Shown here piece by piece: positions 40,156 through 49,883 of a stretch of 64,000 bases of DNA. The stretch is from NCBI GenBank assembly GCA_903835005.1, contig CAILLK010000127.1, forward strand, positions 1 through 64,000, read 5' to 3'. Numbering within the stretch: position 1 is the stretch's first letter; each line of letters begins with the position of its first letter. A program made the translations under genes and the position numbers. The stretch comes from an uncultured Bacteroidota bacterium (GTDB taxonomy: Bacteria > Bacteroidota > Bacteroidia > Chitinophagales > Chitinophagaceae). The notes below the pieces were generated by a model. That model was not told where the DNA came from and ran no database searches. It was given only the letters and a program-made list of their open reading frames with translations.

Positions 40156-41595
40156 TTATCGTTTTACAAATTTCTTTACTTCTGAGCTATTGATCCTTAA
40201 AAGGTAAACACCTGCTGGAAGGTACTGAATATTAAGTTTGACCTGATTGGCATTGAAGTCTGAGGAATACACGATTTCTCCAATAACATTAGATACATCT
40301 ATATGCTTAATAACAGCTGAGGAAGATACGTTTAAATCATCATATACTGGATCTGGATAGGCAGTATAACTATTTTCTTTTTCAGATATTATATTGATAC
40401 CTGTGTGGCATTGTGAATAAGACCTGACCATAAACGGGAATATGGCGGATGATATACCACAACTATTGCTGACAGTATAAACGATAGTATCCATACCCGG
40501 AATTAATCCTTCGGCAACCCCTGAGCTTGTAATACCTGAAACAGTGTAATTGCTTGTACTCCAGAATCCATCTGAAGACGATTCAAACAGATTGACACTT
40601 TCTCCGGGGCAGACACTATCAACCCCTGAAATTATTCCCGGATCTGGATAGGGATTGATAATAATATTAATGGTTGTGGTATCAGAATAAGCACCGTTTG
40701 AAACAACCGTTTTAAACAGATCAGTACCCGTATAACCACTGACAGGCGTATAAGTTAAACCAACAGGAATAAGAATACTCCCTGTTGATAAAGTGGTATA
40801 AGAAGTTAGTGCAGTGCCATGAGATGGGGGAGTAATTAAACTCCAGGTTTCTGTTAGTCCGGAAACTGAATCAATGGCTGCCAACTGTGTATTTACAGGC
40901 ACTGTAGCAGTGGCTTCACTGACACAAATTGTTAAGCTCTGACTATGGCCATTGGTAAAATATACATGATCTGAACCATGACCATATATCAGTATCTGTG
41001 GCCTTACTGATGAATCAGGAGCTGAAGATGAATGGAACATCATTGAATTATAAGGCGTTGTTTCCTGCCTCGATTTCAGCATAAAGCCATAGTTATATCC
41101 GCTTGCAACTATATCATTAAGCAGGTTAGTAACATTGATATGCAGATAGTTTTCTGTTGTTGAAGTGCTTTGTGGCAAAATAACTGAATCAACAGAAGTA
41201 TAGGATGGCATTGTTAGCCAGTTAATCGTTGTAGCCCACGGGCTGGTAATCCGGTATAGAACGCATGTATTGTTTGTTCCATACATTGGGGTGCCATAAT
41301 ACCCCCATCCGGTTGTAGGATCGGCCCATAGCTGCATGATGGCAGAATCTATAGTAATACCTGCGAGTGCACTGTCATTGAGTATGAAAAATGTTCTCCA
41401 GCCGCCGGGTACACCACCTTCTGTCCAGGCCTGTCCGCATAAATCCAGGGGATTTGGTCCGCTGGCAGTGGGAGCAGGAGATGCTACAGCTGCAGCATAT
41501 GCATTTGACGGGTTGCTCTTTACTATTACAATCTGGGATACTGCAGAATTGTAAATAAGAAAAGACAATATCGTCGAAAGTAAATAGCGCTTCAT
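40156..41595 (-). CDS. T9SS-type secreted protein with DNRLRE-like domain and Ig-like module (ORF open to 41664)
   Basis: Signal peptide; DSAIMQLWADPTTG...INVTNLLNDIVASGYNYGFMLKS; sorting-like tail GVYLLRINSSEVKKFVKR. Confidence 0.75.
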   Translation of the reverse strand: MKRYLLSTILSFLIYNSAVSQIVIVKSNPSNAYAAAVASPAPTASGPNPLDLCGQAWTEGGVPGGWRTFFILNDSALAGITIDSAIMQLWADPTTGWGYYGTPMYGTNNTCVLYRITSPWATTINWLTMPSYTSVDSVILPQSTSTTENYLHINVTNLLNDIVASGYNYGFMLKSRQETTPYNSMMFHSSSAPDSSVRPQILIYGHGSDHVYFTNGHSQSLTICVSEATATVPVNTQLAAIDSVSGLTETWSLITPPSHGTALTSYTTLSTGSILIPVGLTYTPVSGYTGTDLFKTVVSNGAYSDTTTINIIINPYPDPGIISGVDSVCPGESVNLFESSSDGFWSTSNYTVSGITSSGVAEGLIPGMDTIVYTVSNSCGISSAIFPFMVRSYSQCHTGINIISEKENSYTAYPDPVYDDLNVSSSAVIKHIDVSNVIGEIVYSSDFNANQVKLNIQYLPAGVYLLRINSSEVKKFVKR

Positions 41596-41665
41596 AGGCT
41601 GTGTTGTTTTATGTAAATATAATTTGTTCATGATCTTGCAATAAATTAGTTTATTGCTCATCATT

Positions 41666-42247
41666 TTATGTAGTTTGTTTTGTGATCCATTTCGCGGTTT
41701 CCGGAGCCGAATAGTTATTCATCTGATCTATCAAATCACTGATAGACCCGCTTGTAAGCAACATGCATTTTATCTGCTCATTCAGAAAACCCTCCTGAAC
41801 CATATTGTCGCAAAGGGCTATCAGGGCATCATAGAATCCATTAATGTTGAGCAGGCCTACTGGTTTGCTGTGTAGGCCAAGCTGTCCCCAGGTGAGCATT
41901 TCGAACAATTCTTCCATTGTACCCCAGCCACCAGGCATGGCAATAATACCATCGCACAGGTCATGCATTTTCATTTTGCGGTCATGCATTGTGTTCACGG
42001 TAATCAGATCTGTCAATCCGTCGTGAACTACTTCTTTTGTCTGTAAAAAGTAGGGGATAACCCCTGTTATTTTACCATTGTGTTGTAATACACCTTCGGC
42101 AAGAGCCCCCATGAGGCCTACTTTTGCGCCGCCATACACTACCCGTATATTCATATAGGCGAGCGTTTTACCGAGTTCGTAAGCAGCCTCCCGGTAGCAG
42201 TCATTATATCCCTCACCTGACCCACAAAAAACAACAATACTTTTCAT
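41666..42247 (-). CDS. LOG family (TIGR00730) Rossmann-fold protein
   Basis: VVYGGAKVGLMGALAEGVL; IAMPGGWGTMEELFEMLTWGQLGLHSKP. Confidence 0.95.
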   Translation of the reverse strand: MKSIVVFCGSGEGYNDCYREAAYELGKTLAYMNIRVVYGGAKVGLMGALAEGVLQHNGKITGVIPYFLQTKEVVHDGLTDLITVNTMHDRKMKMHDLCDGIIAMPGGWGTMEELFEMLTWGQLGLHSKPVGLLNINGFYDALIALCDNMVQEGFLNEQIKCMLLTSGSISDLIDQMNNYSAPETAKWITKQTT

Positions 42248-42321
42248 ATTATTTTTTTACTGATCAAATATAACAGATGTAGAGGTAATTATCTTTATTA
42301 TCAGTATTATTTTATGATAAA

Positions 42322-42341
42322 AATCCCGCACAGGCGGGATT
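42322..42341 (-). terminator. intrinsic terminator downstream of the DUF2795 gene
   Basis: AATCCCGC-CTGT-GCGGGATT followed by TTT on the minus strand. Confidence 0.75.
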
Positions 42342-42420
42342 CTGAAGTTGGAATTACCAACGGACCGGTAAATAAGAATAATTTTATTCAGTGTATAGAG
42401 GCGAATAAAAACCGAATTGA

Positions 42421-42642
42421 TCAATACTCATCCTCGTTGAAGAAAAAGTCTTCCTGGGTTGGGTAATCTGGCCATATGTCTTCAATGCCTTCGTATATTT
42501 CTCCTTCATCATCCAGTTCCTGCAGGTTTTCAACCACTTCAAGTGGCGCGCCCGAGCGTATTGCGTAATCAATCAGCTCATCTTTGGTGGCAGGCCATGG
42601 GGCATCTTCGAGATGAGAGGCTAATTCAAGTGTCCAAAACAT
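42421..42642 (-). CDS. DUF2795 domain protein
   Basis: LASHLEDAPWPATKDELIDYAIRSGAPLEVVENLQEL, acidic tail. Confidence 0.85.
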   Translation of the reverse strand: MFWTLELASHLEDAPWPATKDELIDYAIRSGAPLEVVENLQELDDEGEIYEGIEDIWPDYPTQEDFFFNEDEY

Positions 42643-42687
42643 ATTATAATCAGATTTATTTTGTTATATTTTTCGCAAATGTAAGGG

Positions 42688-42720
42688 AAAATTCAAAATT
42701 CAAAAGCCAAAATTCAAAAG
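42688..42720. repeat. AT-rich short tandem repeat
   Basis: AAAATTCAAAATTCAAAAGCCAAAATTCAAAAG. Confidence 0.7.
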
Positions 42721-42887
42721 ATATATTTTCATGCAAGAAAAAACTAATCAGAAACTAACCGCATATTGAATTTCCAGACCACTAATAGATAAGCTGGCAC
42801 CCGTAAAGTTTAACTGCCTGAAAATAATCCTGTTAATTTTACAATATTGCCTGATATTTACACAATAATTCTGTTCAATTTTTCAAT

Positions 42888-43553
42888 ATGCTGGTTGCAA
42901 AAAACCTGGTCAGGAAATATTCCGGTTTGACGGTGGTAAATGATGTTTCACTCACAGTTGGCAAAGGTGAAATTGTGTCTATTATAGGCCCGTCGGGAGC
43001 GGGAAAGAGTACCTTACTGCACCTGGTGGGTGCATTGGATAAACCAGACAGCGGCAGCGTATTGATTGAAGATACCGATATTCTGAAATTACCATCGGGC
43101 AAGCAGGCTAAATTCCGTAATTCCCGCCTTGGGTTTGTGTTCCAGTTTCATCATCTTCTGCCAGAATTCAGCGCCATTGAAAATGTATGCGTGCCATTAT
43201 GGATAAAAGGGCTTGGAAAAAAAGAAGCTGCTGATCTTGCAGTTGAAATGCTTAAGGAGGTTGGTCTTGAAAACAGGCTAAACAATAAACCTTCAGAACT
43301 GTCGGGTGGTGAACAACAGAGGGTGGCAATAGCAAGGGCCCTGGTAAACAGGCCATCGGTGGTAATGGCGGATGAACCTACAGGTAACCTGGATACGGCG
43401 AACGCCCATGCCCTGCACAACCTGTTCTTGCATCTTCGCGATAAATTCGGCCAGACGTTTATAATGATTACCCATAATGATGCACTGGCGAAACTGACTG
43501 ACCGGACTTTGTCTATGCAGGACGGGAGAATTGTGGATGAATGGGTAAATTAA
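42888..43553 (+). CDS. lolD: LolD-like ABC transporter ATP-binding protein
   Basis: IIGPSGAGKSTLLHLVGALDKPDSG; LSGGEQQRVAIARALVNRPSVVMADEPTGNLD. Confidence 0.93.
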   Translation: MLVAKNLVRKYSGLTVVNDVSLTVGKGEIVSIIGPSGAGKSTLLHLVGALDKPDSGSVLIEDTDILKLPSGKQAKFRNSRLGFVFQFHHLLPEFSAIENVCVPLWIKGLGKKEAADLAVEMLKEVGLENRLNNKPSELSGGEQQRVAIARALVNRPSVVMADEPTGNLDTANAHALHNLFLHLRDKFGQTFIMITHNDALAKLTDRTLSMQDGRIVDEWVN

Positions 43554-43621
43554 TATTTAGTTTATGCCGCAACATCAAAGTGCAGAGCTATTTTACATAC
43601 CCTAAAATTACATGAGGGCCT

Positions 43622-44032
43622 TTAATCAACTTCGGCCCCGGTAATATCAACCAGTACTGTACTGGCACCTTTTACATGGCTGAGTTTTACCTTAAAATTG
43701 TCTGAAGAATTAGGTTTCACCACATCATCAATTACCTTACTGTCTTTTTCTATTACAGATCCATCAGCGTCCTTGAAAATAATCTGCAGTTTCATGTTTT
43801 TATAGCTTACCAATGTGGCATTATTTGCTATCTCACCTTCTACTACCGTCTGGCCTATTATGTTGTTGCGCAGCGAACCTTTGACCTTAAGGAATTTCAG
43901 TGGATTGTCTGTTTCAGATTCCTTTAATGATTTCTTTTTCTCCTCATACTGTGCAGATGGGTGCGAGCTGTTGGCACTGTCGCAGGCGGAGAGGATCAAA
44001 CAAATTAAAGTGAGGCCGTAAAGACTTTTCAT
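43622..44032 (-). CDS. hypothetical lipoprotein (FxLYD-like)
   Basis: LTLICLILSACDSANSS lipobox; VVEGEIANNATLVSYKNMKLQIIFKDADG. Confidence 0.7.
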   Translation of the reverse strand: MKSLYGLTLICLILSACDSANSSHPSAQYEEKKKSLKESETDNPLKFLKVKGSLRNNIIGQTVVEGEIANNATLVSYKNMKLQIIFKDADGSVIEKDSKVIDDVVKPNSSDNFKVKLSHVKGASTVLVDITGAEVD

Positions 44033-44380
44033 AACTGAATTTTCACCTCAAAACTACCGTAATTATGGAAATAATACCAATTTTCAATTCACTGTTGCCG
44101 CTCATTTAATAGAGAATTTACAGATCAGCCATTATAAGCCTTCTGCAGGCTTTACCAGAAATATAGTAATCCATCTGGATTATGATCACAAATGGATAAA
44201 TTTACGGCTATGATGCGATTCAATTCTGAGATGGAACTCAAGTTGGTTAATGATTTTTTAATAGCTTTTTTAATCTGACCGGCCTATAAACACCAAAATA
44301 GCTTACTTTAGCACTTTCAGAAATTACACTGTTAATATATGAATTGCACTCATGCAAAACATTGAACTAACATCCGGAAT

Positions 44381-45127
44381 ATGCACATAACTATAGTATT
44401 ACCTGCATACAATGAAGAAGATTCATTGCCTCCTTTATTGCAAAGGATCAATGAGGCTTACAACCTTTTTAAATGGGATGCCAGCGTACTTGTGGTAAAT
44501 GACGGCAGCAAGGATAATACACTTGGTGTTGCCCGTGGCTTTAAAGGCGATATCAAAGTAGAAGTGCTGGACATACAACCCAACAGCGGTCTGGCCAATG
44601 CCATAAACCAGGGTATGCGTAAAGCTATAGAGGGATTGAAAGATACGGATATAGTAGTAACGCTGGATGCTGATGACAGCCAAAACCCCTTTCTGATTCA
44701 ACGTATGATGCAGCAGATAGCCGAGGGAAGTGACCTGGTTATAGCATCACGATACCAGCCTGGGGCAAGAATAAAAGGGCTTAAGGCATCAAGGAAATTA
44801 TTCAGCTGGGCAGCAGGTATGCTGTTCCGGGTTTTTGTGGGCTTTGAAGGTATAAAGGACTATACCTGCGGATTCAGGGCATACCGGGTAGATATGCTGC
44901 GGAAAACCATCAAATATTACGGCGATAAATTCATTACGCAAAAAGGTTTTGGCTGCATGGTTGAAGTGCTGCTGAAAGTGGCCAGCCAGAGCGCTACTAT
45001 GAACGAGGTGCCTATGATACTGCGATACGACCTGAAGCAGGGTGTATCCAAAATGAATGTGCAGAAAACCATGAAGCAGACCCTGAAGCTTTTACTGGAC
45101 TATAAACTGGGCAGAATCAATCCATAA
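44381..45127 (+). CDS. glycosyltransferase family 2 (polyprenyl-phosphate type)
   Basis: ITIVLPAYNEEDSLPPLLQRINEAY; VVNDGSKDNT; VTLDADDSQNP; DYTCGFRAYR. Confidence 0.92.
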   Translation: MHITIVLPAYNEEDSLPPLLQRINEAYNLFKWDASVLVVNDGSKDNTLGVARGFKGDIKVEVLDIQPNSGLANAINQGMRKAIEGLKDTDIVVTLDADDSQNPFLIQRMMQQIAEGSDLVIASRYQPGARIKGLKASRKLFSWAAGMLFRVFVGFEGIKDYTCGFRAYRVDMLRKTIKYYGDKFITQKGFGCMVEVLLKVASQSATMNEVPMILRYDLKQGVSKMNVQKTMKQTLKLLLDYKLGRINP

Positions 45128-45129
45128 TA

Positions 45130-46590
45130 ATGGCAATGCAGGGAATATTCAGGAAAAGAGGATTAACTGAAATCATTAATCTTGTCTGCCTGATTACCGG
45201 TATTTTTATAATCATTCTGCTTCCTTTGAAAAAGGAGATATGGTATGATGAAACCGTTTCCATACTGATCTCAAAAGGCATCAGCCCGGATACAAAGCAG
45301 TTGTTTGCTGATAATACACCGGTTTCATCAGCTACGCTTCATCAGTTCAATACCATTCCTCATGTATTTGAAGCAACTGTAAGCGACAATGCCAACAGCT
45401 TTATCTATAATCTGGCTTTGCACTGGTATACTCAATTGTGCGGCAATACTATTGCCGGATATATGTGGTTTTCTAAGCTGATAGCCATAGCCACCCTGAT
45501 TGCATTCTGGTTTCTTTGCAAGTTGTTTTTCAATAACAACATTTTTACTTCTGTAGCCATTCTGTTACTTTCCACCGATATTGACTTCGTAGCCATGAGC
45601 CATGAGATACGGGCTTATGCTATGGGCATTTTGTTTATAACATTGGCTGCTGTCAATTTTTATAAATTCATGTACCGCGCAGAGAAGCCTGTATGGCTTT
45701 TCCTTACAGGCCTATTTTCGGTGGCTGCTGTGCTGTGCCATTTCCTGAGTGTGTATGTGGTAGTTGTATTCCTGGTGGCGCTGATATATAATAAGGGGCG
45801 GGCATTGTTTGCCACTAAAAATATAATTGCAATTGTAATGCCTGTGCTGATGATTGCCGCTTACTTTTTGGGTACTTATTCCGGCCTGCAAACCATGAGC
45901 CGTCAGAACCATGAAATACAGGAAAGAGCTCTTGCTGCCGGTTTCAGCAACCTTGAAGTAATGAGCCGGGCCATGAAGTTTACGGCTGTGAACCTCAAGC
46001 TGGTATTCCCTTCTTTTATGGGCAGCAGGCAGGTAATCATTATGTCTTTCCTTTTGGCGGTTGCACTTTATGGGGCAGGAATAAAACTGGCAAAAGATAA
46101 AGAGCAGAAAAGCACCCTTCATCTTCTGCTTGCCCTCAGTGCAGGCAGCAGTATTTTCCTGGCTTTATTGTGTGCAAAGTCGCACCATTATACGGCGCTT
46201 TATTACCGGTATTTTTCGTTTTGTCTGCCATTCTGTTGCCTGTTTGTTGCCTATCTGCTTTACTTGTTTTTTACGTCGCCCAGGATTAAAAATGCCATTG
46301 CATCAGGAATTGCAGTTGTAATTATTTTGCCTTCCGTTCTGTTGTTTGTTCAATGGGTTAAAAATACAAAGCCTGTACAAAAATATAACTTTACTGATGT
46401 CGCAGGAATTATAACAGCTTCGGGATATAATAAAATTGAAGTACCCCAATGGCGCGATGCCTTTCTGATAAATGCACTTTTGCCTGATGGGTATAAAATA
46501 GATTATTTTCGCAACCCGGCAGCTACTGAATTTACTGTTTATAAAGCTGAGGGGATAACTAAAATTCCGGTTATCAGAAACGACGAATAG
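45130..46590 (+). CDS. multi-TM GT39-like glycosyltransferase
   Basis: KEIWYDETVSI at the first loop; many TM segments; 2 nt after the GT2 gene. Confidence 0.75.
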   Translation: MAMQGIFRKRGLTEIINLVCLITGIFIIILLPLKKEIWYDETVSILISKGISPDTKQLFADNTPVSSATLHQFNTIPHVFEATVSDNANSFIYNLALHWYTQLCGNTIAGYMWFSKLIAIATLIAFWFLCKLFFNNNIFTSVAILLLSTDIDFVAMSHEIRAYAMGILFITLAAVNFYKFMYRAEKPVWLFLTGLFSVAAVLCHFLSVYVVVVFLVALIYNKGRALFATKNIIAIVMPVLMIAAYFLGTYSGLQTMSRQNHEIQERALAAGFSNLEVMSRAMKFTAVNLKLVFPSFMGSRQVIIMSFLLAVALYGAGIKLAKDKEQKSTLHLLLALSAGSSIFLALLCAKSHHYTALYYRYFSFCLPFCCLFVAYLLYLFFTSPRIKNAIASGIAVVIILPSVLLFVQWVKNTKPVQKYNFTDVAGIITASGYNKIEVPQWRDAFLINALLPDGYKIDYFRNPAATEFTVYKAEGITKIPVIRNDE

Positions 46591-46596
46591 CGCAAC

Positions 46597-47709
46597 ATGA
46601 AGAAGAAAGTAATTATTTTTTTAGGTACACGGCCCGAGGCCATAAAGCTGGCACCTGTGTTAGATGTATTGATGGCGGATGATCATTTTGAAACGATCGT
46701 ATGCTCTTCGGGCCAGCATAAAGAAATGCTGCAGCAGGTGATTGATTTTTTTAAAATCCCAGTCCACTATACACTTGATGTAATGGAGCCCAACCAGCAA
46801 CTGGCCGGGCTTACCGCAAAGCTCCTGGTGAAGATCAATGAGCTATTGCTTCAGGAAAAGCCTGATTACATCATTGTGCAGGGCGATACCACCACCACAT
46901 TTGCCGCATCGCTGGCTGCCTTTTACAACAAGATAAAAGTGCTGCATGTAGAGGCCGGTTTGCGTACCTTCAATAAGTTCTCACCATTCCCTGAAGAGAT
47001 TAACAGGGTGATGACTACAAGGGTTGCCGACTTCCATTATCCGCCCACAGAGCAATCGCGGCAGAATCTGCTGTCTGAGGGTATACCAGCCGATAAGGTA
47101 TTGGTGACCGGAAATACGGTAATAGATGCGCTCTTTCTGGGGTTAAAGAAAATTGAGAACAGCATACCTGCCGGAATTACGGATCTGAACCTGCAGAATA
47201 TTAAAAACTACATTCTCATTACTATGCACCGCCGCGAGAACCACGGTGAAGGAATCAGAAACATATGCATTGCCCTGAAAAGGATAGCAGAGGATGCCAA
47301 TATACCGGTAATATTCCCTGTGCACCTGAACCCTAATGTGAAGAATGTGGTACATGAACTGTTGGGCAACCACCCACTGATACACCTTACTCCGCCGTTT
47401 GCTTATCCTGAATTTCTGTGGCTGCTGGACAACTCCAGGCTGATACTGACCGACAGCGGAGGTGTGCAGGAAGAAGCGCCGTCGCTGGGAAAGCCGGTAT
47501 TGCTGCTGAGAGATACCACCGAGCGGCCGGAAGCGCTGCAGGCAGGCACCGTGGTAAAAGTGGGCAGCGATACAGAACTGATATATAAAGAAGCGATGCA
47601 CCTGCTTACCAATAAGGAGGCTTATGAGGCTATGTCGGGCAGATCGAACCCTTATGGGGATGGTAAGGCAGCTGGGCGTATCCTGGAATCGATGCGGGCA
47701 TTGGAGTAA
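46597..47709 (+). CDS. wecB: UDP-N-acetylglucosamine 2-epimerase (non-hydrolysing)
   Basis: LGTRPEAIKLAPV; VQGDTTTTFAASLAAFYNKIKVLHVEAGLRT; LTDSGGVQEEAPSLGKPVLLLRDTTERPE. Confidence 0.96.
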   Translation: MKKKVIIFLGTRPEAIKLAPVLDVLMADDHFETIVCSSGQHKEMLQQVIDFFKIPVHYTLDVMEPNQQLAGLTAKLLVKINELLLQEKPDYIIVQGDTTTTFAASLAAFYNKIKVLHVEAGLRTFNKFSPFPEEINRVMTTRVADFHYPPTEQSRQNLLSEGIPADKVLVTGNTVIDALFLGLKKIENSIPAGITDLNLQNIKNYILITMHRRENHGEGIRNICIALKRIAEDANIPVIFPVHLNPNVKNVVHELLGNHPLIHLTPPFAYPEFLWLLDNSRLILTDSGGVQEEAPSLGKPVLLLRDTTERPEALQAGTVVKVGSDTELIYKEAMHLLTNKEAYEAMSGRSNPYGDGKAAGRILESMRALE

Positions 47710-47797
47710 ATAAGTTCAACCGCAACAGGGGCTAAGGTTTTGCAAAGATGGAGCTAAGGCATTTCGACATAGATTATTTGGATCAACTTATTATTTT

Positions 47798-48532
47798 ATG
47801 AACACTTCTGGAAATACGATTCTTATTACTGGCGCTACATCGGGCATAGGGCTGGCTTTTGCAGAGCAGTTTGTGCATGAGGGCAATACCGTTATCATTT
47901 GTGGCCGCAGGGCAGACAGGCTTGCTGAAATCAAAGATAAACATCCGGGCATCATTACCCGGGTTTGTGATATTACCAGCGAACACCAGAGGGCTGAACT
48001 GCACGACTGGGTTATAACCAATTATCCTGCTGTGAATGTGCTCATCAACAATGCCGGGATACAACTGGTTACCGACCTGACCAAGCCTGTAGACATTGAC
48101 CTGGTGCGGATGGAAATGGAAACCAACTTTATAGCGCCGGTGCACCTTGCGTCGTTATTTGCTGAGCATCTTAAAACGGCCAGAGACCCTGCCATTATCA
48201 ATATATCATCGGGACTGGCCTTTGTGCCAATAGCTTTTATGCCGGTATATTGCGCTACCAAGGCTGCTATTCATTCGCTTACATTATCTCTGCGGCACCA
48301 GTTGAAAAATACGCCTGTCAAGGTTTTCGAGATAGCCCCGCCATCCGTGGATACCGAACTTGGACACCAGCGCAGGGAAGATAAGACCCAGACTCATGGC
48401 GGAATACCAATACAGGAATTTCTTACGGAGGCTATGGATGCGCTGAAGAATGATATTCTGGAGGCGCCTATCGGGCAGTCGAAAGGGTTGAGGGCTAAAC
48501 GTGAAGATTTGTTTGGCGCGATGAACCAATAG
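47798..48532 (+). CDS. short-chain dehydrogenase/reductase
   Basis: ILITGATSGIGLAFAEQF; NVLINNAGIQ; YCATKAAIHSLTLSLR. Confidence 0.94.
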   Translation: MNTSGNTILITGATSGIGLAFAEQFVHEGNTVIICGRRADRLAEIKDKHPGIITRVCDITSEHQRAELHDWVITNYPAVNVLINNAGIQLVTDLTKPVDIDLVRMEMETNFIAPVHLASLFAEHLKTARDPAIINISSGLAFVPIAFMPVYCATKAAIHSLTLSLRHQLKNTPVKVFEIAPPSVDTELGHQRREDKTQTHGGIPIQEFLTEAMDALKNDILEAPIGQSKGLRAKREDLFGAMNQ

Positions 48533-48789
48533 GTGGTTTCCAGTTTGCAGTTGACAATTGGCAGTTGACATTTTACCGTTTGATCTGCCCCGGCTAATAT
48601 CTGAACCAACTCCAGCAGGGCAGCCCCTTATTCTATCACTAAGGGCAGGCTATGGTGGGGCGTATTTATAGTTTCTGATGTAGTTCGCTAACAGGAACAA
48701 AGTGCGATGCGCATATGTTTCTTTTGGTGGGTATAGGGCAATAAATTCAGTTGTCCAGCACCTCACAGGTGCGGGACAACTAATGACCT

Positions 48790-49662
48790 TTAATCTTCCG
48801 GAATTACGATCTCGGCGCCATGAAACTTGCGGGTTTCCATGTTGTACTGATCGCCTTTAGACATGATGTGTACAATGATATTCTCTACCGAAATGGGCTT
48901 GCCGAATTCGATATCGGCTATGTTGTTATACTCAATGTTTTTTCCGTCAATGATAACCACACTGCCTGAACCTATTGCTTCCAGAATAATTCCTTTGGAA
49001 ACTATGATTCCTGTATCCTCGCCAAGGCCTACGCCTATTGCGCCCGGCTGCTGTGCTACTGCCTGAGCCAGCCTGTTGAAACGGCCCCGCTTATCGAAAT
49101 GGGTATCTATGATCGCATATCTGAGCAGGCCAAGGCCTGTGGTTATTTTTACTTCGCCCTTAAGGTGCGCAAGGCTGGCGTTGCCTTCATAGATCATGGT
49201 TTGACCCATTGCCATGGCTCCGGCGCTGGTGCCCGCTACTACAAAATTCTCGTGCTTGAACCGGTCTGTAAGAATATCAAGGAATTCGGTGCCGCCAAAA
49301 ATAGACGACAACCGCAGCTGGTTGCCCCCCGAAATCATAACACAATTGCAGGCCTTAAGGCGGTCCAGGAATTCTGGCTTTCCGGCATCTTCTCGGTTGC
49401 GTATGCGCAGATGGCCAATGTTGTTGCAACCCAGTTTATGAAATGCGTCGATGTAATTCTGGGCTACTTCATCTGGTATGGATGATGCTGTAGTAACAAC
49501 CTCTACATGAGGCTCCGGCCCATCTATAAGACTCACAATATTTTTAAGTATGCCCAGCTCCATGAAGTTGAGCCTGTTGCGCTGAAGGATTCCCTTTTCA
49601 AGATCTGTTCCTTTATCTTCCGCCCCACCTACTGCTACTAAATGCCCTTGAGGATATGCCAC
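48790..49662 (-). CDS. cphB: cyanophycinase
   Basis: MISGGNQLRLSSIFGGTEFLD; VAGTSAGAMAMGQTMIYEGNA; GLLRYAIIDTHFDKRGRFNRLAQAVAQQPGAIGVGLGEDTGI. Confidence 0.94.
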   Translation of the reverse strand: MAYPQGHLVAVGGAEDKGTDLEKGILQRNRLNFMELGILKNIVSLIDGPEPHVEVVTTASSIPDEVAQNYIDAFHKLGCNNIGHLRIRNREDAGKPEFLDRLKACNCVMISGGNQLRLSSIFGGTEFLDILTDRFKHENFVVAGTSAGAMAMGQTMIYEGNASLAHLKGEVKITTGLGLLRYAIIDTHFDKRGRFNRLAQAVAQQPGAIGVGLGEDTGIIVSKGIILEAIGSGSVVIIDGKNIEYNNIADIEFGKPISVENIIVHIMSKGDQYNMETRKFHGAEIVIPED

Positions 49663-49883
49663 CTGGTATTGCTGTATTTTTATAAATGAAAAAAGTTAAA
49701 CGGCAATATTAACAAATTAATCTGAGAGCTGAATTACCGGGTTATGCACATAGGTGCAATTCATATTGTTGCCGGCAAGTATTTATTTTACAAGTGCGGC
49801 TCCGGCCACACTACTAAATAAATAAAAGAGAACACTTGAAATTCAGCCTGGAACATTATTATTAATTGTTGTTGGAGGTATAA

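Noticed and set aside
47143-47601. 152-aa minus-strand ORF inside wecB
   Set aside because: It is a shadow ORF of a well-supported CDS.
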